Shown: in pieces, positions 1 to 6,263 of the stretch
How the letters are laid out: each line of letters opens with the position of its first letter
Position numbering within the stretch: the first letter of the stretch is position 1
Assembly: GCA_019508105.1 (NCBI GenBank)
Contig: JAEKMB010000302.1
Coordinates: 1 to 6,795 of the forward strand
Origin: Alphaproteobacteria bacterium
GTDB lineage: Bacteria > Pseudomonadota > Alphaproteobacteria > Micropepsales > Micropepsaceae
DNA: 6,795 nt
Direction: 5' to 3'
Notes under the pieces: generated by a model
Database searches by the model: none
The model's input: only the letters and a program-made list of their open reading frames with translations
What the model was told of the DNA's origin: nothing
Program-made: the position numbers and the translations under genes

Positions 1-855
1 ATGCGAGACGCCATCCTTGTCGAAATACTCCACGCCCCTCGCCTTGCCGCGTTCGTCGGTCAGGACGCGGGCAACGGTGGCATTGGTGGTGATGCGCAGT
101 TTTCCCGTGCCTATCGCCATGGGCAGCAACGAGGTGGTGGTCTGGAACGCCGCTCCGATGCCGCAACCGCGGCCGCAAGGCGAGGCGTTGAAACAGGCTT
201 CGCGCGGGGCATGGCGATGAGGAAGCGCGCGCGACAGCACCGCATAGCGCGACGGCACGCAAGGAATGCCCAGATCATTGGCCGCCGCCTGGATCATCAG
301 CTCGGTGGCGCGCGGCCTGGGTGACGGCAGCAGCACGCCCGGCGAGGAATCGGGATGATTTTCCAGCCCGACATTGGTGCCGATGACGCCCACCAGTTTT
401 TCGGTGCGGTCATACCAGGGCGCCATGTCGGCATAAGAGATGGGCCAGTCCATGCCCAATCCATCGCGGCTGAAAGGCTTGAAATCATAGGGCCCGAAGC
501 GCGGCGAATGGCGGCCCCAATGGTTGGTGCGCCCGCCCAGCATGCGCGAACGCCACCAGCGGAACACCGAACCCGGCGCGCTGGTATAGGGCTCGCCCGG
601 AACGCTCCAGCCGCCATTCACGGTGGCGTCATAATAGCCGAAATCCTTTTCCGGCGTCGCCGCCCCGCGCAGCGGCGCTTCGTGGTTCCATTTCAGCATG
701 GCGCTGTCGGACATGGGATCGTAATCGCGCCCCGCTTCCAGCACCAAGGTCTTGATGCCGGCGCGGGTCAGGACATAAGCGGCCATGCCGCCGCCGGCGC
801 CCGATCCCACGATCACGGCGTCCGGCTCGAACTCCCGATGCGCTTTTGCGGCCAT
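1..855 (-). CDS. GMC-family FAD-dependent oxidoreductase, N-terminal 285 residues (3' end outside window)
   Basis: Translating the minus strand from the ATG at 855 gives an uninterrupted frame to the window edge, so the gene is partial at its C-terminus. GMC flavoproteins oxidise alcohols or sugars using FAD. The N-terminal Rossmann motif is visible: GSGAGGG at residues 17-23, then LEAG at 39-42, the usual acidic end of the second strand that binds the FAD ribose. LGGRTNHWG at 106-114 matches the GMC segment near the flavin. Residues 221-231 hold three cysteines (C221, C227, C231) around a CGRGC motif, common in the gluconate-dehydrogenase-like branch. The catalytic His/Asn region is C-terminal and not in view. 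No signal peptide or twin-arginine motif is visible before the FAD fold. The ATG directly follows the stop of the upstream PQQ gene (TAGATG) without a clear Shine-Dalgarno, suggesting translational coupling. The family is secure; the substrate is unknown. Confidence 0.9.
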   Translation of the reverse strand, partial: MAAKAHREFEPDAVIVGSGAGGGMAAYVLTRAGIKTLVLEAGRDYDPMSDSAMLKWNHEAPLRGAATPEKDFGYYDATVNGGWSVPGEPYTSAPGSVFRWWRSRMLGGRTNHWGRHSPRFGPYDFKPFSRDGLGMDWPISYADMAPWYDRTEKLVGVIGTNVGLENHPDSSPGVLLPSPRPRATELMIQAAANDLGIPCVPSRYAVLSRALPHRHAPREACFNASPCGRGCGIGAAFQTTTSLLPMAIGTGKLRITTNATVARVLTDERGKARGVEYFDKDGVSH

Positions 856-2982
856 CTATTTCGGCGCATCCGGCAAGGCAAAGACATAGACCGCCTGGCC
901 ATAGAGCGGGCGGTGCACTTCGGTCAGCATGGTCGAGGGCTTTGCCTCCGGGCTGCCGCCGCCCAGGCCCGTGGTCACAGCGACATACTGCTTGCCGTCT
1001 ACGCTGAAGCTCACGGGATAGCCTTTTACCGTGGTGCCCAGGCGCGAGGTCCACAAGGTCTTGCCGGTCTTCACATCCACGGCGCGGAACACCCGGTCGA
1101 AGTCGCCCACAAAGGCAACGCCGCCCGCAGTGGAGAGCACGCCGGTGAGGAACGGCGCCCGCTGCTGGAAGGACCAGAGCGGCTTCATGTCGGCGGTGCG
1201 ATAGGCCGATAGCCGGCCCATATTGCCGTCGCTGCCCGGCATTTCGAAATAGGCCTGGGAGCCATTGCCCAGCATCATCACACAGCTTTGCGACAAAGGC
1301 AGGATGATGGTGTCGTTGGCCTGGTTGTAGCTGGTGGCTTGCCAGTCATGGCCGCCTTCCGGGCCCGGGCAGGACGACAGCCATTGGTCCACCTTCTGGT
1401 CGACAATGTCCTTGCGGTAGGACGGCACGCCATTCTTGTCGATACCGGTAAAGACGTTCTGGAACACGGTTTCCTTGGCGGCGATGAACTTGCCGGTGAC
1501 GCGGTCCAGCTTCCACAGGATGCCGGCCTTGCCGATGGTCATCAGGGTCTTTTGCGGGCCATGATCGATCAGCACGCGCTCGAACACTTCGTCGAGATCG
1601 AGTGACTCACCGGGCGCATGGTTGAACCACCATTTCAGCTTGCCGGTGTCCGGATCCAGCGCCAGGGTGGAGTTGGCATAATCGGTGGCGCCGCTGCCCG
1701 AGCCGCGCAGGTCGCGCCGCCACGGCTTGGCCTGGGCCGTGCCCCAATAAGTGGTGTTCAGTTCCGGATCATAGGTGCCGGCAATCCAGGTGTCGGCGCC
1801 CTGACGCTCATTGTCGCTCAGATTGCCCCAACTATTGCCGCCGGGCTGGCCTTTCAGCGCGGTGGTGATGAAGCGCCAGACCACCTTGCCGGTCTCGGCG
1901 TCCAATGCGGTGACCTGGCAGTGATCGGGGCCGCCGGCGCTGCCGCAATGATTGAGGCCCGTGAGAATCTTGCCCTTGATGACCATCACGCCGCCGGTAT
2001 TGTTGCCCTTCACCGCCGGATTGTCGACCTGGTTGGTCTTCCACACCGTCTTGCCGGTGCGGGCATCCAGCGCATAGATCACCGCCTGGGGCGTGGCGAC
2101 ATAGACATCGTTGCCATAGAGCGCCAGGCTGCGCGTTTCCACGGTGGAATCGCCGGGACCATGATGAGTCACCGCCGGACCCAGGCGGTTCTCCCAGATC
2201 ATCTCACCGGTTTTGGCATTGAGCGCCTGAACCGTGTTGCTGCTGCCCGAGATGTACATGACGCCGTCATGGATGATGGGCGTGATCTCGGTGGTGCCGC
2301 CTTCCGGCAACATCCAGGTCCATTTCAGTTGCAGGTTCGAGACATTGTCGGTGGTGATCTGCTTGAGCGGCGTATCGCTCCAGCCCTGATAATTGCGGCG
2401 GAACATCAGCCAGTCGCGGTCCGGCGGATTGCGCAGCATCGCGTCCGTCACCGGGACATAATTCTGGATATTGCCTTCCAGGATCTGGCCCAGCTTGATA
2501 GGCAGCACCGTCGCCACCGGCGCACGGCCGACGCCGCCGCGCATCACGTCGGGCGGCACCAATCCCGTGGCGAAACTGCCGATGGCAACTGCGGTGGTGG
2601 GCGTCAAGGCGGTGCTGCCGGGATTGGCGCCGTTGGCGTGCAGGATATAGGCGGTGATGTCGGTATATTGCTTCTCGCTCAGGCTGCCGCCGCGGCCCAG
2701 CGGCATGGAAGTATGAATCTTGTTGTAGAGATCGGCGGTGGTGCGCTTGCTCCAGGCGCCCATGAAGGCCTTGCCGGCCAGCGGCAGCGCATCATTGCCG
2801 CCGCTCAGATTGGCCTGGTGGCACATGGCGCAATTGGCGCCATAGGCGGTGCGGCCGTCATTCATCTGCGCCGCGGTGAAAGGGCCCATGCGCCCCTGTT
2901 GACCAAAGGCCAGCGGGCCGAACGCCGCCACGGCGCCCAGGCTCAGAACAGCCGCACCCAACAGATAGCCGATCTTCTTCAT
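856..2982 (-). CDS. Secreted quinohemoprotein dehydrogenase: N-terminal cytochrome c fused to a PQQ beta-propeller
   Basis: This 708-residue protein starts with a Sec-type signal peptide (KK, hydrophobic stretch to about residue 26), placing it in the periplasm. A cytochrome c domain follows: CAMCH at 51-55 binds heme and M93 in TSMPLG is the likely axial ligand. The rest, from about 185, is a PQQ propeller. Its repeats have the form A-x-D-x-x-T-G-x-x-x-W at 253-263, 304-314, 359-369, 441-451 and 634-644. W399 with YDPELN fits the Trp that stacks on PQQ, and [10 protein letters not shown] at 538-547 is a family hallmark. D462 aligns with the catalytic Asp. Usual quinohemoprotein alcohol dehydrogenases carry the heme domain at the C-terminus, so the order here is reversed; I recall this order for polyvinyl-alcohol dehydrogenases. 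The vicinal Cys-Cys pair and the Asn metal ligand (Q417 here) are not conserved. It should oxidise an alcohol or sugar and pass electrons through its heme. It lies 15 nt after the CHRD gene. The substrate is unknown. Confidence 0.92.
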   Translation of the reverse strand: MKKIGYLLGAAVLSLGAVAAFGPLAFGQQGRMGPFTAAQMNDGRTAYGANCAMCHQANLSGGNDALPLAGKAFMGAWSKRTTADLYNKIHTSMPLGRGGSLSEKQYTDITAYILHANGANPGSTALTPTTAVAIGSFATGLVPPDVMRGGVGRAPVATVLPIKLGQILEGNIQNYVPVTDAMLRNPPDRDWLMFRRNYQGWSDTPLKQITTDNVSNLQLKWTWMLPEGGTTEITPIIHDGVMYISGSSNTVQALNAKTGEMIWENRLGPAVTHHGPGDSTVETRSLALYGNDVYVATPQAVIYALDARTGKTVWKTNQVDNPAVKGNNTGGVMVIKGKILTGLNHCGSAGGPDHCQVTALDAETGKVVWRFITTALKGQPGGNSWGNLSDNERQGADTWIAGTYDPELNTTYWGTAQAKPWRRDLRGSGSGATDYANSTLALDPDTGKLKWWFNHAPGESLDLDEVFERVLIDHGPQKTLMTIGKAGILWKLDRVTGKFIAAKETVFQNVFTGIDKNGVPSYRKDIVDQKVDQWLSSCPGPEGGHDWQATSYNQANDTIILPLSQSCVMMLGNGSQAYFEMPGSDGNMGRLSAYRTADMKPLWSFQQRAPFLTGVLSTAGGVAFVGDFDRVFRAVDVKTGKTLWTSRLGTTVKGYPVSFSVDGKQYVAVTTGLGGGSPEAKPSTMLTEVHRPLYGQAVYVFALPDAPK

Positions 2983-2997
2983 CTTCAGTCTCTTTGC

Positions 2998-3504
2998 TTA
3001 GCGCGACGGCGTGTCGAGTTGGGGAATGAACCAGTGGTCCTGCTGCGGCACGTCCTGGCCCACGGTCTCATGGGCCGGGAAGATCCAGCCCCACAGAGTG
3101 CCCTTGGGACCCCATTCATAGCCGGGCGGGGCTTTCTCGCTGTTGATCTGGATATAAAGCCTGCCGGTGCGCAGCGCTGCGGCCTGGGCGCTGGTCAGCG
3201 GTGTGCTCGCCGATATTGTGCCGTTGGTAGACTTGCTGACGTCCAGGTCCAGCACTTGCTTGCCGGGCACGCCGATGGCGGGGCCGAGGAAAATATGCGC
3301 CTCGGTGGCATTGGACGGCAGGCCGCGAAAACTGCCTTTCAGCGTCAGTATCTTCCCGTCATAGCTGGCGGTGGCTTCGCCCCGGCCGGCGATCACCGCC
3401 TTGGTTTCATCATCCAAGGGCATGGGTCCCAGATTGGCCTGATAGTCGGCGGCCAAAGCAGGCACGGTCAGCAAGGCAAGTAGCGGTATAGCAAGTCTAA
3501 GCAT
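2998..3504 (-). CDS. Secreted CHRD-domain protein of unknown function
   Basis: A 168-residue protein with a clear signal peptide (hydrophobic residues 3-16, probable cleavage after ALA at 16-18), so it is exported. The mature part matches the CHRD (chordin-like) pattern: an early strand pair (GRGEATASYDGKILTLKGSF, 40-59), then GLPSNATEAHIFLGPA (61-76) with the typical A-H-I-x-x-G-P, then LTSAQAAALRTGRLYIQIN (103-121), as in CHRD proteins where the motif is usually L-x-x-G-x-x-Y-V-N-V-H. The C-terminal tail, from about 125, is rich in Trp and Pro and has no motif I recognise. The frame extends upstream to 3615, but the ATG at 3504 is preferred: it begins the signal peptide, has a good ribosome binding site, and lies downstream of the promoter. 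It is the first gene of the operon with the PQQ dehydrogenase and GMC protein, so it may be an accessory or binding partner; this is inferred from position only. CHRD biochemistry is largely unknown. Confidence 0.85.
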   Translation of the reverse strand: MLRLAIPLLALLTVPALAADYQANLGPMPLDDETKAVIAGRGEATASYDGKILTLKGSFRGLPSNATEAHIFLGPAIGVPGKQVLDLDVSKSTNGTISASTPLTSAQAAALRTGRLYIQINSEKAPPGYEWGPKGTLWGWIFPAHETVGQDVPQQDHWFIPQLDTPSR

Positions 3505-3518
3505 TCCCTGATTCCCTG
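3505..3518 (-). promoter_or_regulatory. Ribosome binding site of the CHRD gene, with duplicated AGGGA
   Basis: Read on the minus strand, the bases before the ATG are CAGGGAATCAGGGA. The first AGGGA (3517-3513) sits 8 nt from the start codon, a good Shine-Dalgarno distance. The second AGGGA abuts the ATG and is too close to act. This site supports the start at 3504 over the in-frame upstream start at 3615. Confidence 0.65.
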
Positions 3519-3558
3519 TCGGATCGCCTGCGGCATCACCGCGGCGCTTTTTCCGTCT

Positions 3559-3594
3559 TTGTTGAGTGTGGCGCGCGCCCGGCCCGCGCAACAA
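3559..3594 (-). repeat. Inverted repeat with GC-rich inner stem at the expected 5' end of the operon mRNA
   Basis: On the plus strand TTGTTG (3559-3564) pairs with CAACAA (3589-3594). Inside it GCGCG (3571-3575) pairs with CGCGC (3585-3589), sharing base 3589 with the outer arm, so the two stems compete at one base. Transcription from the promoter at 3626-3599 should begin near 3592, putting this structure at or next to the transcript's 5' end, about 40 nt before the ribosome binding site. It could stabilise the mRNA, or it could be chance in GC-rich DNA. No U-run follows it in the direction of transcription, so it is not an intrinsic terminator. Confidence 0.35.
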
Positions 3595-3598
3595 GCCA

Positions 3599-3626
3599 TT
3601 TATAAAGTGGCGCAAAGCTTTGTAAA
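3599..3626 (-). promoter_or_regulatory. Sigma-70-type promoter for the CHRD-PQQ-GMC operon
   Basis: On the minus strand there is a -35 box TTTACA (3626-3621) and a -10 box TATAAA (3604-3599), each matching consensus at five of six bases, with a 16-nt spacer (3620-3605). This is the only AT-rich patch in the 178-nt gap between the transketolase stop and the CHRD start. The predicted start is near 3592, giving a leader of about 88 nt. A 10-bp palindrome lies in the spacer (separate entry). It implies the operon can be transcribed independently of the transketolase gene upstream. I see no convincing terminator after the transketolase gene, so read-through may also occur. Confidence 0.6.
3613..3622. 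promoter_or_regulatory. Candidate operator: perfect palindrome CAAAGCTTTG in the promoter spacer
   Basis: CAAAGCTTTG is a perfect 10-bp palindrome lying between the -35 and -10 boxes and overlapping the -35 by two bases. A protein bound there would block RNA polymerase, so the position suits a repressor. The flanking bases do not extend the symmetry. The FadR-type regulator encoded at the other end of the window is a possible ligand, but nothing in the sequence links the two. Confidence 0.4.
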
Positions 3627-3682
3627 TCCGTCTCTTATGCTGCGGCGCACTGCCCGCTGAATGCGAGGTCCGGGCGGCCTTT

Positions 3683-6172
3683 TTACTTCAGCGCATCGGC
3701 CTGGCGTGCCAGCCGCTTGTCGCGGTCGGCGGCAAAGCGCTGGATGCCGGCCAAGATGGAGTCGGGATCCAGATGCGCCTCGGCGATCACTTCCGGTTCC
3801 AGCCCGCCCGTAAGCCACTGATGGTCCCAATCCGACGTCAGTGAATATTCATCGGTCAAGGGACCAAGGTTGCGCGCCGGCATCACCCGCCGGGTCCCCG
3901 TGCTGACCACCATGGCATCGAACAAAGCTGCCGGCGGCAGCACCGCGTCGCGATAGCTTTGCGGCTGGCGGTCGAACAATTCCTCGCTGATGGCGGAAAT
4001 GATCTTCACATTGATGCCCGCCGCCTCCAGCCTGGGCAGGATTTTCACCAGATTGACGGTGGAAGAGGCGCCTTGCGCGATCACCGTGCCGTGGCGGGGC
4101 CCCGCCGGCGCAAAGTCGCGGATGACATAGAAGCCCTTGGCCGCCGCCTTGAAGTCCGGATCGGCAAAGTTGCTGCGGTCGGCCACCACATTGTCGGGCC
4201 GCGCCACCTCGATGATGATGATGCCGACCTTGGGATCGCGCGCCGCGATCTCGGCGGCGGCGAAATAGCCTGGCGCCACATCGTTATAGTCCCAGAAATT
4301 GAGATGGATCACCTGTCCGCGGGGGAACAGCCGCCATACCTGGGTGGCGAAAATGCCGAAATGGGTACGCCCGTCGGCGGCGGTTTCCGGTCCCGAATGG
4401 CCTGCCAGGATATGCAGCACGCCCATGCGGAAGCGGCTGTCCTGGTTCTGCTGGCTCCACACCCGCGCCGGCGTGTACATCAGGGGCGTAAAGGCGCCAT
4501 AGGTGCCCGACAGTGCCCACACCCCGGCGAATTTGTTCGGATCGACGCTGGCGCTCTGGCTGACCAGCCCGATGGCGCTGGCGACATTGCCGGCTTCCTG
4601 GATCGCCGCCTTGACGCGTGTTCCGCTCGGATTGGTCACCGGGTCGTAATGGCCCCAGAGACTGCCATGCTCGACATTGATGGATTCCGACAGGTCGGCC
4701 GCCAGAGTGATGAAACGGTTGCCGGTGACGTAATTAGTCCATCTGATGATTTCGGAAATGGCGCGCCGTGCCCCCAGGCTTTCGCCGGGCTTGCGGAACA
4801 GCGCCACCGAGACTTCTTTCTCCGCGCCGGAGCTGGGATTCTTCGCGGTGAGCTTCTGAGGCTCCAGCGGCAGCTTCGCCACCCTGAGCCGTTCGTCCTG
4901 AAAGGGATCGCTGCTGTTGTCGATGCCGATCTTGCGGCTGTCCTGAACCGTATCGCCGATTTCCACCAAACGATCCGCAATCCAATCGCCCAAACCCTTC
5001 TGGTCCAGGACCGACATTATCTTGTCGATATTGGTCTTGAACTGGATCAGCCGTTCCTTGGGGTCGCTGACCGCGCCTTTGCGAATGCCTTCGAAGCTGA
5101 TGCCGTAGCGTCTCTCGAAGGATTCCGCCAAGGCGACAGAATATTCGGAATTAATCTTGTTGCCGTAAGGATGGCTGGCATAGCTGACGATCTGCTTGAC
5201 GCTGCCAAGCTGGCCGTTGACGGCACTGGGCCAATAACCCTTGGTGGTCTTGGCGATGGCGATCATCGGCCGCCGGTCGGATGGATCGGATTTCTCCATT
5301 TCCGCCAGGGTCTGAGCGATCTGGTCATAATCGCCGCCATCATCGGTGGTCAGGACATTCCAGCCATAGGACGTCCATTGTTCATGCAGCCGGTAGCCGG
5401 TGAATTCCTTGGGTATCACCCCGCCCAGCAGCACATCGTCGATGCCGGCATTGTTGTCCGACAGGATGACGCGCAGCCGCTTGCCCACCTTCAGCGCCAA
5501 GGCCTGGGTCTTCAGTTCCTGGGCATGGCCTTCGGTCATGGCGAATTCGCCTTCCAGGGCGATGATCTTGGGGCCGCCCTCTTCGCCTGAAATGGGCGCG
5601 CCCACCATGTCCCAGAAGGCCGCCTTGCCCGCGGCGGTGGCGACGCCGACACCGGAGGGGCCGCCATTGACGTCATTGGTGACGTCGATGCTTTCGGCAT
5701 GGCCTGACAGCGCCTTGATGCCGCGCGCTTTGGCCTGGGCAAACAGCGGATCGCTGTCCAGTCCCTGTTCCGCCAGCAATGTCTTCATGGCACCGGCACC
5801 ACGCCGGAAGCCCAGCGCATCAATCGGCAACAGCGCCACTTCGGGATCCACCGCATAACGCTTGTCGCCGGTCAGCTTGAAACGACGCTCCATCGCCTGG
5901 CCCAGGATCATGTAGAGCGCATAGCAGGTGGGTACGCTGTGCCCCGCCGCCATCATGAACTTGTCGCCGAAGGGATGCTTGGGGCGGCGAATGTCGTAGC
6001 GCAGCCCGCCCCGCTCCGGTCCGATCAGGTGGGCGGCGACATTGAACGGCGTATAGGCCAGCGGCCCGCCGAAATGGCCGGTCTGGGCATAGTTGCCCAT
6101 CAGCACCAATGTCATGCAGGTCATGAAGCCGACATCTTCCAGCCGGTCGCGTTCTTCCTTGTTCAAGGTCAT
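3683..6172 (-). CDS. Divergent long transketolase-like ThDP enzyme (829 aa)
   Basis: Transketolases use thiamine diphosphate (ThDP) to move two-carbon units between sugar phosphates in the cytoplasm. By eye, family landmarks appear in order: TGHFGGP at 31-37 (first catalytic His, H33), AAGHS (H78), SGHAES (H158), a cofactor loop at 208-215, SDNNAGID (238-245), AKTTKGY (307-313), ASHPYG (H334), R469/R470, AADLSES (491-497), E526 matching the Glu that activates ThDP, an aromatic patch near 558-566, H592 and DGRTH (H604), and R658. Active-site positions therefore look intact, but the cofactor motif GDG reads GEF (208-210). At 829 residues it is about 160 longer than ordinary transketolase (around 665); the excess lies mainly at 92-156 and in a linker near 340-465. 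The ATG at 6172 is preferred over a TTG at 6250 because the extra 26 residues resemble no family sequence and run through the inverted repeats. It follows a FadR-type regulator by 91 nt. The superfamily is confident; the reaction is uncertain. Confidence 0.85.
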   Translation of the reverse strand: MTLNKEERDRLEDVGFMTCMTLVLMGNYAQTGHFGGPLAYTPFNVAAHLIGPERGGLRYDIRRPKHPFGDKFMMAAGHSVPTCYALYMILGQAMERRFKLTGDKRYAVDPEVALLPIDALGFRRGAGAMKTLLAEQGLDSDPLFAQAKARGIKALSGHAESIDVTNDVNGGPSGVGVATAAGKAAFWDMVGAPISGEEGGPKIIALEGEFAMTEGHAQELKTQALALKVGKRLRVILSDNNAGIDDVLLGGVIPKEFTGYRLHEQWTSYGWNVLTTDDGGDYDQIAQTLAEMEKSDPSDRRPMIAIAKTTKGYWPSAVNGQLGSVKQIVSYASHPYGNKINSEYSVALAESFERRYGISFEGIRKGAVSDPKERLIQFKTNIDKIMSVLDQKGLGDWIADRLVEIGDTVQDSRKIGIDNSSDPFQDERLRVAKLPLEPQKLTAKNPSSGAEKEVSVALFRKPGESLGARRAISEIIRWTNYVTGNRFITLAADLSESINVEHGSLWGHYDPVTNPSGTRVKAAIQEAGNVASAIGLVSQSASVDPNKFAGVWALSGTYGAFTPLMYTPARVWSQQNQDSRFRMGVLHILAGHSGPETAADGRTHFGIFATQVWRLFPRGQVIHLNFWDYNDVAPGYFAAAEIAARDPKVGIIIIEVARPDNVVADRSNFADPDFKAAAKGFYVIRDFAPAGPRHGTVIAQGASSTVNLVKILPRLEAAGINVKIISAISEELFDRQPQSYRDAVLPPAALFDAMVVSTGTRRVMPARNLGPLTDEYSLTSDWDHQWLTGGLEPEVIAEAHLDPDSILAGIQRFAADRDKRLARQADALK

Positions 6173-6181
6173 GTGCGGTGC

Positions 6182-6245
6182 TTCGTCCCCAAAAAGTCCG
6201 GATTTCCCGGCTATTTTGGGGGATGGTAGGGGGAATCGGGACGAA
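6182..6245. repeat. Two overlapping inverted repeats in the 91-nt gap between regulator and transketolase gene
   Basis: The gap runs from 6173 to 6263. CCCCAAAA (6187-6194) is complementary to TTTTGGGG (6214-6221), and an inner CCGG (6198-6201) / CCGG (6207-6210) extends the hairpin. Separately, TTCGTCCC (6182-6189) is complementary to GGGACGAA (6238-6245). The two left arms share bases 6187-6189, so only one stem can form at a time. This could be a leader with alternative folds, a pair of half-sites for a regulator, or chance. In the direction of transcription no U-run follows the hairpin, so it is not a standard terminator. I see no strong promoter boxes here. Confidence 0.4.
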
Positions 6246-6263
6246 AGCAAGCGCGGCGAAAGC

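Noticed and set aside
355..1212. Open frame of 285 residues on the plus strand opposite the GMC gene and the PQQ 3' end
   Set aside because: The minus strand encodes a clear FAD-binding GMC protein here; the plus-strand product has no recognisable feature.
856..2982. Lanthanide dependence of the PQQ enzyme as a firm call
   Set aside because: The Asp-x-Asp pair is suggestive, but other metal ligands are not conserved, so it is kept only as a finding.
1618..3483. Open frame of 621 residues on the plus strand opposite the PQQ and CHRD genes
   Set aside because: Its translation is low-complexity, rich in Ala, Gly, His, Arg and Gln, with no recognisable motif, and it lies opposite two well-identified genes. 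Long antisense frames are common in GC-rich DNA.
3505..3615. Upstream in-frame ATG at 3615 for the CHRD gene
   Set aside because: It would place 37 Arg/Lys-rich residues before the signal peptide and start inside the promoter spacer.
3959..5590. Open frame of 543 residues on the plus strand opposite the transketolase-like gene
   Set aside because: Same composition signs, no family resemblance, and it covers conserved transketolase motifs on the other strand.
6186..6223. Intrinsic terminator after the regulator gene
   Set aside because: A hairpin is possible, but in the direction of transcription it is followed by a mixed sequence (ACGAAGC), not a U-run.
6173..6250. Upstream TTG start adding 26 residues to the transketolase-like protein
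   Set aside because: It would use a rarer start codon, adds a segment unlike family sequences, and runs through the inverted repeats. The ATG at 6172 is favoured, though its own ribosome binding site is weak.
6219..6256. Promoter for the transketolase-like gene (TTGCTT, then TACCAT after 16 nt, minus strand)
   Set aside because: The boxes match consensus at only three and four of six bases, too weak to call.
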